This document shows positions 21,761-32,741 of a DNA stretch of 64,000 nucleotides, in pieces. The translations under genes and the position numbers were made by a program. How positions within the stretch are numbered: the first letter of the stretch is position 1; the number at the start of each line of letters is the position of its first letter. Origin of the DNA: Neodontobutis hainanensis (lineage: Eukaryota; Chordata; Actinopteri; Gobiiformes; Odontobutidae); NCBI GenBank assembly GCA_024349245.1, contig JALDNG010001288.1, positions 1-64,000 on the forward strand, in the 5' to 3' direction. Below the pieces are notes generated by a model. The model was given only the letters and a program-made list of their open reading frames with translations. It was not told where the DNA came from and did no database searches.

Positions 21761-22340
21761 GATTCTGTTAATTCTGTTTTATTTGCTCATCTATTTGAAG
21801 AAGACTAAGTATGACTAAGTATGTTCCTATGTCTGTGTAATCCACATGTAATTTTCTTTTGAAATAGTAATTGTGAAATATAGTCACGAAGCAATCACAG
21901 CTAATCAACTTTTAAACCTGATAATTTTAATTTTTGTTATTTTAGACACGCTAAGGCTAAAATTGTGGACTTACATGTGGTGTTTTTAAATTTTTTCTAT
22001 AATGCTTTCTTTGATTTAAAGTCTTAATTGACTTGAAGGTTTTTAAGTTTTACAAACTAATTTGTTTTGTGAATATTTTTCATCTAATGCTTATGTTTAA
22101 CCCTAGTGAGTTACGCCGCCTGTGAGGGAGGGGCTGTGGTGTTCTTTTCCCAGCGTTAGGTCAGCTACTGATAGTATGAAATGTTTCTACTTGATTTAGT
22201 CAGCCCTCGGCTGGGTTTTTCGGCACCACAAACTTTAGTACAACTCACAAAGTTAAGGTTAATTTGATTTATGTTTTGTATCCTAATTGAGTTTTGATTG
22301 ATTTTGGTTGATCAATTGTGTTTGATCAAAAGGAGGGAAT
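21761..22340 (+). mobile_element. ERV 3' internal remnant with polypurine tract
   Basis: An AT-rich stretch with no clear ORF, ending in AAAAGGAGGGAAT (22328-22340), a retroviral polypurine tract directly before the LTR. It should be the region between env and the 3' LTR. All of pol and env between gag and this point is deleted in the right arm. Confidence 0.62.
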
Positions 22341-22710
22341 TGTAATGGGAAAATCATATTTTCCTCTTTCACATGCTCTGTGCTGTCCTTGACCGCAGCA
22401 TAATGATGTGCGCACCATCTGTGTGTACTGTTTTCAAACTGATAAAATTGTCTTTCATGTTAGATGGCTCACTCCTGAGAGCCAGTGTTTAATTTTTCTT
22501 ATCTGCTGTGATTTCAGTATAAATTCTAAGCCTGCCTAGTTAACATGGGGACTGTTCATGCAGCTCTGTACACGGACAGAGTTGTATTTTCCATTCCTCC
22601 TTTTGCAAAAGATGTCTCTGAATTCTTTTTCCTTTTCCTTAAATAAATCACCAAAAGACATCTGTTGTTTTCTCTCAAACTTATTCCACAATAATATATT
22701 TATTTTTTCA
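22341..22710 (+). mobile_element. ERV 3' LTR (right arm)
   Basis: Begins TGTAATGGGAAAATC after the polypurine tract and ends near TATTTTTTCA. It matches the minus-strand 5' LTR at 12996-13412, with an internal deletion of about 50 bases near 22455. An AATAAA lies at about 22640-22646. Confidence 0.78.
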
Positions 22711-22719
22711 ACCACACTC

Positions 22720-22786
22720 GCCAAAGACTTAAGGAATCCTACATAAACTTGATCTGTCACTCAGCAAACCAACATACCTTTATATC
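22720..22786 (+). repeat. 67-bp direct repeat, copy 2 (right flank of intronic insertion)
   Basis: Identical to 19494-19560 over all 67 bases. After it the channel intron continues (caatctgggcac). See copy 1. Confidence 0.95.
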
Positions 22787-23088
22787 CAATCTGGGCACAA
22801 ATGTTTGATTTGGTCATTCAAAGTCTGAAAGATAAATGGAATACTAACAATGTTGCATTTCCAGCAGTCTTTTGTGATATGGATATAGAGAGTTGCAGCG
22901 TCAACACATGTTAAATATATATTATGCAACTGGACCTATAAGCATTAAGCAATGGCTTTAGTCTCACATTTGGCTGTTGCTTTCTAAAAGTATTGCTAGA
23001 CTTCTGTATTTATCAGATGATTGGTTTTGTCTTCATTGTCTACAGACAAAAAGTATTAAAGTGTGTATGTCTCTATGTCTCTCCTCAG

Positions 23089-23378
23089 ACAGTACAACAG
23101 GACCATGCATCCTTTCTACTCTGACCCTAACAACTCACCCTTCATCTGTTCACCATTTGACAACGATGGTCAGCATTGCAGTAACGTACCATCTACAGTC
23201 AAAAACAACACCCAGTGCATGGTTTTACCTGAGAGTCAGGCCCTGGCTTTTTAATGACTCTCACGACTGTGTGAACTGGAACAGTTTGTACAGAGAGTGT
23301 CAACGTGGAGACGAGAACCCTTATGAAGGAATCATTAACTTTGACGACATTGGTTATGCTTGGATAGCTATATTTCAG
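23089..23378 (+). CDS. Channel exon: domain I S5-pore extracellular loop
   Basis: Enters in the frame reading YNRTMHPFYSDPNNSPFICS and leaves in another, reading CVNWNSLYRECQRGDENPYE and INFDDIGYAWIAIFQ. Both halves match the Cav3 domain I loop (SPFIC, CVNWN, NFDNIGYAW). A frame change therefore occurs between about 23217 and 23262. The incoming frame otherwise stops at 23253. Confidence 0.8.
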
Positions 23379-23498
23379 GTGAGTAATAATAATAAATCAA
23401 ATTTAAATAGCGCTTTTCAGAGGATGCTTTACATACACAATACACACACAGGACAAATAAAACAATAAATAATTATGTAAACAGTATGATCACTTGTA

Positions 23499-23850
23499 CA
23501 GTGCATCAGAAACATATTCACAGTGCTTCACTTTTTCCACATTTTATGTTACAGCCTTTTCCCAAAATTGATTAAATTCATAATTTGTCTCAAAATTCTA
23601 CAAACAATACCCCACAATAAAAACTTTAAAAAAGTTTAAATTAAACGTTAAAATTTATTTAAAAAAAAAAAAAAAAAACAGTAATGAGCTGGAAAAAAAG
23701 TTTTTTATGTTATCATTCATATTCTTTGGAAAATGGCCAAAAAAACAAAAATTCTGCCAGGGTATGTAATTTTTGAACACAACCGTGTCTGAGCTCAATT
23801 TTGAGTGTTATGGCAAAGGCTTTGAATAATTATGTACATGCACTTTTTTT
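23499..23850. mobile_element. Tc1-like transposon remnant (MITE)
   Basis: Starts at a TA with CAGTGCATCAGAAACATATT, then 'cacagtgcttcactttttcc', the terminus of a Tc1/mariner-type element common in fish. The last part (gagctcaattttgagtgtta to about 23835) is the opposite-strand subterminal sequence, so the body is deleted. It lies in the intron before the domain I pore exon. Confidence 0.68.
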
Positions 23851-23941
23851 TTTTTTTTAATATCTCAGTATCTACTCACCTGAACAGATTTGTCTTTGAA
23901 CTCTTTATTGATCTGTGTATTTTTCATTTGAAAATCCTCAG

Positions 23942-24032
23942 GTCATCACACTGGAAGGATGGTCAGAAATCATGTATTTTGTCATGGATGCCTTTTCTTT
24001 TTGGAGTTTTTATTTTTATAGTTGTGACTGTG
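23942..24032 (+). CDS. Channel exon: domain I selectivity filter and S6 start
   Basis: Reads VITLEGWSEIMYFVMDAFSF, with the domain I filter glutamate in LEGW. It is 91 bases long; phase 0 at both ends predicts 90. In the T-run at about 24006 one T too many turns the S6 start (FIFIVVTV) into FYFYSCDC. Confidence 0.84.
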
Positions 24033-24905
24033 GTAAGTATTCGATTTTTATATTTTACAGAGGCAAAGATATACCCTTAAGCTTTAGTATATACCCTGAA
24101 AGCTGTATTTGGCGAAATTTCAAATCAAAGTCAAAAGAGAAAGAAAAACTAATTCATAATGCCTTTTATTTTGGTGAAAATTTTTGCATACACTGGTTTT
24201 TAAATGAACAGCAAAATCAATATCATTAACACCAGAAAGTGTATACATAGTTCTCACTTGATTGATGAATTCTCACCAACTTGATAGTGTTGCGTTTTTA
24301 AATCATCAGTTGTGTAAATTTGTTCTACATTCTGTTGTCGGCGGGTAGATCAGAGACGTGAGAGATTGGGGCACACCTTATTTTTCTTTTAGTTCCCATT
24401 TTTGTTACATGTGGTGAGAAATTACTTTTGGACTTAGGAAAAAGAATGGTCGCCTCATTCATGAAGCTTCTTGTGTAGAAATATCTACTTAAACCCTACT
24501 TAAGAGGATTTTCACCAAATCTTTTTACATTAACTGAAAAATGTTCTAAAAGAACAAATCTCAAGAACAGGGTGAAGCCTACAAATGAATGATCTAAGCT
24601 ACTAAAGGCCATTTGGCAGGGTACAGGTCTCATTACGTGTCTCTGTCCTGTAGTTCTTAAAGTACAGCCGCTTTCACAGGTGCTCTGGAGTATTTTTTTA
24701 AATGACAACGGAAACAAAGCTAACTGCGTACCCCAAGCTCTCTTTGTGATACTGAAACCCACTGGCCTCTTTTCCCAAACTCAGATACTCATTTGAACAC
24801 TCCTCAGACTGACATTCACTGAAGCTGTCTGTTTTTTCTTATTCTTCTTTTACTTCCTGTCTTTTATGTTGTGGTTTTAAAGTGACTGCTCTTCTTTCAC
24901 ATCAG

Positions 24906-25068
24906 CTCGGAGCATTTGTCATGACGAACGTGTGCTGTAGTGATTAGTACCCAGTTCTCGATGTTCATGAGCAGCAGCAGCATGAAGAACAAGAAGATAG
25001 AATACAAGTTGCAGTTCTTTTAAAAGAACAAGCAACTAGATTCTTACAAAAGTCTACTTTGAAATGAG
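24906..25068 (+). CDS. Channel exon: domain I S6 and start of I-II linker
   Basis: Reads LGAFVMTNVC, then after a one-base frame change VVISTQFSDVHEQQQHEEQE, the end of S6 and an acidic, Gln-rich linker start. The Cav3 counterpart is the S6 end with ATQFSE. The exact donor is uncertain (gttaga at 25069). Confidence 0.66.
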
Positions 25069-25282
25069 GTTAGACAGAGACTTAACTGTATTACTGTGTT
25101 CTTTGTGTTCATGACCTTACTTTTTCAAATAATATATCAATAGGGACTTTTAGGAATAGAAAAATACAATGCTGTGTAAATAAATTTGGACATAGCCTCA
25201 GAAAGATTATTACAGCTGCTGGTTTATTAGCAGGTGTCTGAACTACAGTAAAATCACATTTTGAAAAACTGCATCTTTTCAG

Positions 25283-25465
25283 TTCTTATATTAGGTCCCA
25301 CAGACGGCCTCCATCTGACAGCGCTCAAATAGAGATCCGGCGAAAAGTCTATGCCTATTTCAGGGAACACCTCAAAAATATGTTGCCACCGACTGCTTCG
25401 ACCGAGTGATCCTTTTTGTGAATTTCTTAAGTATTTTTGTGATCGCTATGGAACATTACCAACAG
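25283..25465 (+). CDS. Channel exon: I-II linker end and domain II S1
   Basis: Acceptor ttttcag, donor gtgaga. Reads EIRRKVYAYFREHLKNML and then, one frame over, FDRVILFVNFLSIFVIAMEH (S1). The frame change lies at about 25383-25388 and could be one missing base. The palindrome outer arm starts at the last bases of this exon, so it has no copy in the left arm. Confidence 0.78.
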
Positions 25466-26429
25466 GTGAGACACATGGGGGATTCTTAGTTAACCCTTCT
25501 ATGGAAAGCTACTATTACCAGTGCACATTTTTGAGCACACTAGTACTTCTAGTAGATATTTTGTGTAGTACTAGAGGTACTAGTGACGCTTTTGGACCTC
25601 ACTGTTGTAGAAAGCTGCTGACCACCTCTATTTAGCCGATTGGATTTGAGACAAGATAGACTGAAAGACACAGAATGCATGACTTAGAGCAGAAGATTTA
25701 TTCACCACAAGACAGGCCTGAGACAGAGAACACTCAATATGCATGTTCAAGTCTCACTAGCGTCTGGAATAGTGCAGCATATGTAGCTGTGAATTGCATC
25801 ATTGATTGGGCAATGTTGTCTTAACCTTGTAGTTGTTTGTGTAATCTTTTAAACAAGTTCATTTGGATAGTGTCTGTTGTCATTATCATTTTAAAAGAGT
25901 AAACACAAATGTTTTTATAATAAATGGCTTCACCAAACCACTAACTATGAATAAAAAGTTCATTCATATTCTCAACTCCCAAAAAACTCCCAAAATTTCC
26001 AAATTCTTCCAGGATATGTACTTATGAGCACAAGTGTATAATTAGAACTGGTTTGTGGAATACGTCATGGCCACTGTTGATTTGGCACAGAGCAGGCTCA
26101 TTACATTCCTCACACATGTTGTCTAGTTTCAGTTTCTGTGGGATTGGTTCTGACCCGGGGGCTTAAAGTTGGGACAGTGCAGTGATATCATAAACCGTAT
26201 CATTTATTTGGTTCAGTGTTCCAGGTGTAAATGCTTAAGATAATGCAAGAATGCCTGGAAGAATGCAAGATTATTTTAATTATGCACCCTTAAGTTTTAG
26301 AAATTTACCTACTTATTTTAAAGCCCATGAAATGAAAATATGCACTGAACAGCACAGTATAATACATCTATAAAGTAAATACAAAGATTTATTTCCTGAT
26401 TTCCTTTTCCTTTGTGTCTTTTCTCACAG

Positions 26430-26580
26430 CCTCTCTGGTGGATGAAGTTACTCCTGATCAGTAACATTTTCATCGATGCTATATCTTCTTCACGGAGATG
26501 GTGCTCAAGTAAATAATACATTCATTTGATTACTTCAGAGAGTTTAATAATCTGCTGGACTTCATCATTGTTATTACAAG
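26430..26580 (+). CDS. Channel exon: domain II S2-S3 (damaged)
   Basis: Compared with the intact left copy (4338-4486) it has two extra bases (GCTATATC for GCTATC, near 26481) and a T-to-A change that gives TAA at about 26512. The remaining sequence reads LLISNIFIDAI and, after the break, SFDYFREFNNLLDFIIVITR. Confidence 0.82.
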
Positions 26581-26648
26581 GTAATGTGGGTGTCCTAAAT
26601 GTAATCTAAAGAATTGTCCCACAACGCTGAAGGTTCTTTGTGTACCAG

Positions 26649-26834
26649 TTGTATGGAGCACCTGACGACAGGTGGCAGTATGCTGGCGGTGCTGCATGTC
26701 TTTCGTTTGCTTCGTCTAGTGCGCCTCATTATGTCCCATCCTAACCTGTGGAAACAAGTTCTAGTGCTGATGAAGACCATGAAAGAGGCCGTTCCACTCT
26801 GGTCCCTGTTGCTGCTTTTCATTTTTGTTTTCAG
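26649..26834 (+). CDS. Channel exon: domain II S4, S4-S5 linker, S5
   Basis: Open: LAVLHVFRLLRLVRLIM (S4 with regularly spaced arginines), PNLWKQVLVLMKTMKEAVPL, then S5 (LLLLFIFVF). The Cav3 counterpart has VVLMKTM and LFIFIFSILGMH. To join the next exon in frame (F-S-L-L-G-M) the intron must begin with GC (cag|gcatgt) and end with ttccag. Confidence 0.88.
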
Positions 26835-26908
26835 GCATGTACTTCTCAGAATAGAGAGATAGAGGTTCTACCAGTGCAGGTTTACTGACTATGTCTCTGT
26901 TATTCCAG

Positions 26909-27017
26909 TCTACTGGGGATGCACTGCTTTGGGTCAAAATTCAACTTTCCCACACAAGATGTGCATAGACGGACAAACTTTGACTCCATCCTGTGGTCGA
27001 TGCTCACTGTGTTTCAG
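26909..27017 (+). CDS. Channel exon: domain II S5 end and pore helix approach
   Basis: Reads LLGMHCFGSKFNFPTQDVHR and FDSILWSMLTVFQ, with gtgagc donor. It is intact in both arms. Confidence 0.86.
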
Positions 27018-27717
27018 GTGAGCCTGGTCTGCTTTGTAACAGCACTAATTGGGGTCTCTTCCGACTCCAAATACTACTAAGTATTAAAAACATTCAGGCA
27101 ACCAAATATTCAATCAGTTTAATCCTGAAACATTTTGAGTATTTGGTAGGTTTGGTTCAGGGATTCATGGAGAACAAAAATATTGATGTTTCAGTGTTTA
27201 TTTAATTTTATTTATGTGCATTTTTGGCTGGAGGGTCCCCAGGAGAGAGCAGAAAGTGTCAAGGGTGTATAATAGATCTGTGAGAGTCACTGAAGAGAAA
27301 CATTCTGCAGAAATTCATGCTATAAGCTGTAACACAGACACACTGATCAAATCAAAAAGAAAAAGGTTAAGGGTGATCAAAATGATTGCAAACAAATAAG
27401 ACTGTTTGAGAATCCCTTGAATGCTGCATATAATTTGTTGACCATGGTTTTTGTAATTCTTTAATGGATAAATATAATCCTTTTTATTTACAATTTAGAT
27501 TTGAGTTGGAAAAGTCAAGGGAAATGTAAAATGTAATTTCAGGTTGAATTGTCATGGCTTTTAAATGATTGTCTTGTCATTAGTTGTATTGGCAATATGG
27601 ACATAAAATCTAATAATTTTTATTAAAAGGACCCTAAAACCTTCCCTGGAAACTCCCGGAGGCCCCTGCTGATGCACTTTGCGCTCACAACTTTTTTTGT
27701 CTTATTCTCTGATGTAG

Positions 27718-27870
27718 ATTCTGACCCAGGAAGACTGGAATTACGTGATGTACAACGGCATGATCACCACCAGCCCCTGGGCATGTTTTTTCGTTGCTGT
27801 GATAATGCTGGGGAAACATTTACTCCTGAACGTGCTTGTGAGCATCGTGGTTCGTAATTTCCAAGTTCTG
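27718..27870 (+). CDS. Channel exon: domain II selectivity filter and S6
   Basis: Reads ILTQEDWNYVMYNGM (filter glutamate in TQEDW, and the YNGM that marks Cav3 domain II) and S6 ending LLLNVLVSIVVRNFQVL. Phase 0 on both sides, 153 bases, open. The first coding codons follow the acceptor gatgtag. Confidence 0.92.
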
Positions 27871-28826
27871 GTAAGGACCATTTTTGTTTTCATACATCAC
27901 TGATGCATAATAATTGATATGCAGTGAGTCAGGGCTGGGATATTTGATGTTGATGGGTCCTCCTCAAGAAAATTACAGTCAAAACATCATCTAATTCCCT
28001 TTTTAGATGATGTTTTAGAGTTTAGCTGAACATTTTGAGTGGCCCCAACATCAGAGACAGAAGACTTTAAAACAGAAAGGTCAAGGTCAAAAATGTTTTA
28101 TATTTCCCGCCCTTTGCTCTTTATGCCAATAAAACCACATCACATCCACAGTCTCTGTTTTGAGACAAACCCCTTTAACAGGCAGCACCAGCCCCACGGT
28201 CCTCCGCTGGGACAGGGTGTGGGGCTAACGGGATGTCTACAGTAAATATTTACAGAGCACAGGCCACAGATTTGTGTGCTGCTGGGTTCGTCGCTGTTTT
28301 ACACAGTGGCACGTGGTGAGCGTGCAAGAACTCATTGACACGAAGATCATTTAAATATGTTTTTGTCGTAGAAAAAATAAAATGCATAATTCTGGGCAGA
28401 GAAAAGGCAATAGAAAAACGTATAGTGTAATAAGTATTACACGGCCCAGTTCCAAATCTAATTTGCTTCAGCATTTTTCAAGATCATTACATTCTGAGAA
28501 AGAGTTGAATTCTGAGTATGTCCCCCCAATCATTAATGCAATGCTCCCTGACAGTAACAGAGATGACAGATTAACAAATTTGTTATTATTACAAAGCCAG
28601 TCTCCCCAACCTTTAAAAAATAAAATGTAAAAAAATACACATTGGACTAAACCTCACAGTACTTTAATACCTGTAATAGTCTTTTAAAAGGCTACAAATC
28701 ACACAGTGTTTAAATAGTTTTTATTCAAATTTTTACATCTGTAATCTGTTATTTGTAACTTGTGCGCAGTGTGCCTACAGTATAGTGGCTTGATGATGTG
28801 TTTGTCTAAAAACTCTGTTGTCCTAG

Positions 28827-28890
28827 GCCCATTCCATTATCTCACACGAAGACACACAGACTTCAGTGACTTCAGTGAGCAGTAGAAAAC
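28827..28890 (+). CDS. Probable channel II-III linker exon
   Basis: Bounded by tcctag and gtaaga; Ser/Thr-rich (SHEDTQTSVTSVSS). Its phase-1 end does not fit the phase-0 start of the next exon, so one base is wrong or the exon is misjudged. The left copy is 60 bases. Confidence 0.45.
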
Positions 28891-28998
28891 GTAAGATGTG
28901 AAAAAGACATTATGAAATACAACTTACTACTTTTAATCAAGCTTTAATGTTGATGTAATCTTTTAAATGTCTGTTTTCTTTTTTGATTTTTACTGCAG

Positions 28999-29069
28999 AC
29001 ACCTCGTTATCCAAAATGGTTCATAGATCATAAGGAGTGGTCACTCTTCCTGTTTTCTCCGCAGAACAA
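28999..29069 (+). CDS. Channel exon: end of II-III linker
   Basis: Reads PKWFIDHKEWSLFLFSPQNK, the conserved Cav3 segment (WSLYLFSP-type) just before domain III S1. Donor gtaagc, open. The left copy carries a TAG here. Confidence 0.82.
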
Positions 29070-31002
29070 GTAAGCTTAACACAAAAGCAAACACACACAA
29101 CTGGCATTACAATAATATTTGTATTTATTTATATACCTGCTGTGTAAGCTATTGTAGACAAGGAGGGTAATAAGGAGAAAGTACTTATTTATTATTGTTA
29201 CAGTATAGCCCCCTTGCTTTCCAACAAATAGAGAATTAATTAATTTAATCCAATCAGAGGAGCAGTTAGGCTTTGTTCTCTCATTGGGTTTAAGTAAAGG
29301 CTGAGCAGAACTGGCTGCCAGTGACTCAGGCGTAGGCCTCAATGAACTTGGAGTTGGTTTTGATGGTCCTGACTCAGACTCGGACAGCTGCAGCTGCAGT
29401 AGAACAATACAGCACAGATCCTGCAACAAAACAGGCCTGGTGGTGATCAAGACGGGGGTATATTTGCTATCTTGTTCCCGACCCGCTTCCTCGTGCTCGT
29501 CTGTGGCTCTGCCAGCCCCGTGAGAGGTGGTGGTTAAAAAGCGTGTGTGGTAAAACAGCTGATCTTAGTTAAAGCACAGACTGATGCAGGCATCAGTATG
29601 TGCATTTAGAAATTTAGAAATTTAGCATTTAGAAATATTTAATATTTAATATTTAAATAATTTGGGCTTGCAGCCTAAAACATTAATAATGAATGAATAA
29701 TCTACAAACATTATATATATATATATTTTTATCAATGTGCTACAGCCAGGACAGCGCATGGCTAAATACAAATGTACATGTTATGATCGAGGCCGAGAAA
29801 GTGTAAAGGTTTAGACAAAGATAAAGCAGGGCTTTAGAACAGAACACAAGTCCTCGGGGCACAGCTGATCAGGAGCTTAGCTCTGTGTTTGGAGGATCAG
29901 AAAATTACAGTCCCTAACTCATCGGTGCTACATTCCTCTTCTCTTCCTAGGCCTGGACCGTCCTGACAGGTGTGACACCTGTCTGCTCTGTCTGTGTGTA
30001 ATGGCTTCGCTTTGCTTTGAGACCTGCACTACTTTTCAGCGTAACCATGCTTTAGAGCTTTGTACCGCTGTCTTCCCCCTGAAAATTGGAAAAAGTAGAT
30101 TTGGAAACTCCCTCAATGAACTTCGGTCTTTGCCAGATACCTGCTTTTGATCAGGTAGACATTGCCCCATGACTTAAAAGAGACGTGCAGATTGTCTAGC
30201 TTTCAGTCTTAGATATAAACAGCTCATAATTAATACGTTTATAGTACTTTTAAGTGTGAGCAACAAACAGCATTAAATGTCTTCTAAATAGACACACAAA
30301 TCAAATCCAAATCAATGCATCAGTTGATCAGATGATTTGGTTCAACATTTGGTGATTTGAATGGACTCAAATATATTTGGATTTAACTTGAACTTATTTC
30401 ATCAATTGAAGGTAACTCAAATTTCAATTTCCAGTTAGGAAGTTGTTCTTCTTCTACTTTGATGTGTTCATGTAATTTTATCTCAGAATGTTGGAACAAT
30501 AAACAATAACAACAAGGACCAAAATGCGCTCATGTTATATTTATTTGATTTTAATGTTATATTAAATAAGTTATTACAGTCAAACTAGCAATAATTAAGC
30601 TATTAGCAGCATTTCAAGAAAAGCCGGGCCTGTTTAAAAAAAGTTGTATTATTCTTAAATGACTTATATAACTTAAATATCTTAAACGTTTCTGTTGATG
30701 ATGTAAATAACCATGTTGACAACTCACCCACAACTCGGACTAGTTTTTGGTGTCTTGAACTTGAAAACTGAGGATTTGAAAGTGCCTTGTACTAAAAAAC
30801 TGGTGACTCGACTACAACCCTGCTGTTTATTAAAAACACCTTTCACTGTTTTTTACTTTTTTAATCTGTGAAAGTGCATACTTATATATGCATATCGATA
30901 GAAGAGTTTTAATCTGCAAATGGCAGATAAACTGAATTGAACTGAAGAAGTCACTTTTCCTTTTACAGCTCAGTCCTGAGGTAATTGTGTGCTTTTGTTT
31001 AG

Positions 31003-31126
31003 GTTCCGTGTTGTCTGCAATCAGATCAATGCCTCTGTTAAGTTCGCCCACCTCATTCTTTTAGTCGTTGTTCTGAGCTGTATCACCTTGGCTTTGGAAA
31101 GACCCAGCATCTCTGACGGAAGCACG
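31003..31126 (+). CDS. Channel exon: domain III S1
   Basis: Reads FRVVCNQINASVKFAHLILL and VVVLSCITLALERP, ending in the ITLALERP motif of Cav3 domain III. Phase matches the preceding exon (AA|G gives Lys). Confidence 0.87.
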
Positions 31127-31235
31127 GTGAGACAAATGCATTCTCAAATACATCTATTTCCCTCAGAACCTGGAAAATATGAGATAGGTTCATATTAGAT
31201 ATATTAGATAAAAAACTGTATGTCTTTGTCTTTAG

Positions 31236-31304
31236 GAGCGACTTGTCCTGACTTATTGTGACTATGTCTTTACCGGCCTCTTTACACTAGAAATGGTTTT
31301 AAAG
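31236..31304 (+). CDS. Channel exon: domain III S2
   Basis: Reads ERLVLTYCDYVFTGLFTLEM, with the conserved aromatic and glutamate of S2. Acceptor tttag, donor gtaaac. Open. Confidence 0.83.
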
Positions 31305-31379
31305 GTAAACAATATACAAGTATTTCTAAAAACATTTTGAGTTATTTTTGATTTGACTCTTACTGTTCTTTAACACCAG

Positions 31380-31551
31380 ATCATAGCCTTGGGTGTGGTG
31401 ATTGGGAAAGACAGCTACTGCCATTCCCGAGAACGTCCTAGACGGGGTGTTGGTGATAGTGTCTGCAGCTGATGTCATTCTCTCACTGAGTGATCCACTG
31501 CACAATAATAGAAGAATCATGGGGATCCTCAAGGTTCTACGTTACGGTTGG
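31380..31551 (+). CDS. Channel exon: domain III S3 and S4 start
   Basis: Enters reading IIALGVVIGKDSYCHSR and, after a frame break between 31420 and 31434, reads NVLDGVLVIVSAADVILSLS and RRIMGILKVLRYGW. S4 is short and weak (K, R then GW). The donor is ambiguous (gtcagt at 31552 or gtatgt at 31556), and neither phase fits the next exon cleanly. Confidence 0.7.
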
Positions 31552-31819
31552 GTCAGTATGTCATAGATGTGAACAAGAGACAAGATTTAAATTTTTCCAT
31601 CAATAGACCGCTGTGTTTAACTCCACCATTTAATAACTGTTTCTCAATATTGCCAGGGGTTTGCAAAAATAGTACAGTGGAGTATGTATATTTAGGACGA
31701 AACATTCCCCAAAGTGATCATGACTTGTACTGCCCCTACTCCTCCTAAAGCAGCCAGGCTTTTCAGCGAGTGGCTCTTACATGGCACTTATACATGTTTT
31801 GTATGAATTTTTGTTCCAG

Positions 31820-31945
31820 GGTCCTCAAACACGCAACAAGATTGAAGCTGGCCATGGACGGTCTCCTAGCTTCAGTCAAACCAATTACTAACATTATTAT
31901 AATCAGTGCTGTTTTTTCTTTTTCTATGGAGTCCTTGGTGTGCAG
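31820..31945 (+). CDS. Channel exon: domain III S4-S5
   Basis: Reads VLKHATRLKLAMDGLLASVK and PITNIIIISAVF. At the T6-C-T5 run near 31911 one base is lacking: the present frame ends FSFSMESLVC, while the neighbouring frame reads YGVLGVQ, which is the Cav3 S5 end. Donor gtaaga. Confidence 0.76.
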
Positions 31946-32536
31946 GTAAGATAATTCAACCACACATGAGGCTGAATCTGAATGTCTCAAATAGCTTAGA
32001 ACACTTAGAACACACAGATGTTTGAGTTCTCACTTTAGTAAGGAAAGGAGCTAAGATAGGAGCTCCACTGCTTCTTTTTAAACCTATGGATGTTCTGAAA
32101 GGTTAGGAGCTTACTGACTTTCCACAATCCACTGCACCACCAGCCACAATCTTTTCTGAATACGACCAAAATTTAGTTTCGTGTGAAGAGTTTGTGATGA
32201 ATTTAAAGTCACTCTGCATCAACTGAAAAAGACACTGCTCTAGAGCTACCACATCTTATGACTGACTTTTTCAGGATTAGGTGCTTGTTGTAGTCTTTTG
32301 TTAGGATGTGTAGTTTTTATTATGTCAATGTGCGTCAATGTTCAACATTCCTGATGAGGTTAGTGGAATCAGATGTGTCAAAACCCCGCTGATGCTCCTT
32401 TCCTAACTTGACAAGGACACTCCTGACCTCTCACTGTTGACTTTAGGACGTTGTATTCAAAGGTTAAGGAACAGTATTTGAATTCAGCCAAAGTATTTAC
32501 CATATCACTGCAACCCTGTGTGCCTTGGTTGACTAG

Positions 32537-32669
32537 CTTTTAAGGAGCCTTTTTCAATTGTGTGGACAAAGAATTCGGTATTGTCAGAAGCATCACCAAC
32601 AAGACCGAATGCCTGATGTCAAACCTAAGCTGGCAAAGAAGAACATTCAATTTCGACAACATTCTCCAG
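32537..32669 (+). CDS. Channel exon: domain III S5-pore loop
   Basis: Reads FFNCVDKEFGIVRSITNKTE and CLMSNLSWQRRTFNFDNILQ, matching the Cav3 loop with NITN..C...W and FDN. Potential N-glycosylation sites NKT and NLS. The first about 14 bases fit LFKGAFF only if bases are missing in two short runs (TTTT, GG). Confidence 0.8.
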
Positions 32670-32741
32670 GTATAAACGAGAAGGCTGGAGATAGACTAAA
32701 CATATTAGTAGTAGTTGTTGAGTAGTTTTGTTTTCTTCCAG

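Larger units (their letters stand above)
25464..30862. repeat. Right outer arm of giant inverted repeat
   Basis: Reverse-complement partner of 1-5442. It is collinear with the channel gene (domain II S2 to the intron before domain III S1), so this side is probably the original and the left arm the copy. The end at 30862 is only where the window's left edge cuts the comparison. Confidence 0.93.

Noticed and set aside
27214..27399. 61-residue basic ORF also found inverted at 3521-3706
   Set aside because: Its presence in both arms only reflects the palindrome. It lies in an intron between domain II exons and has no family features.
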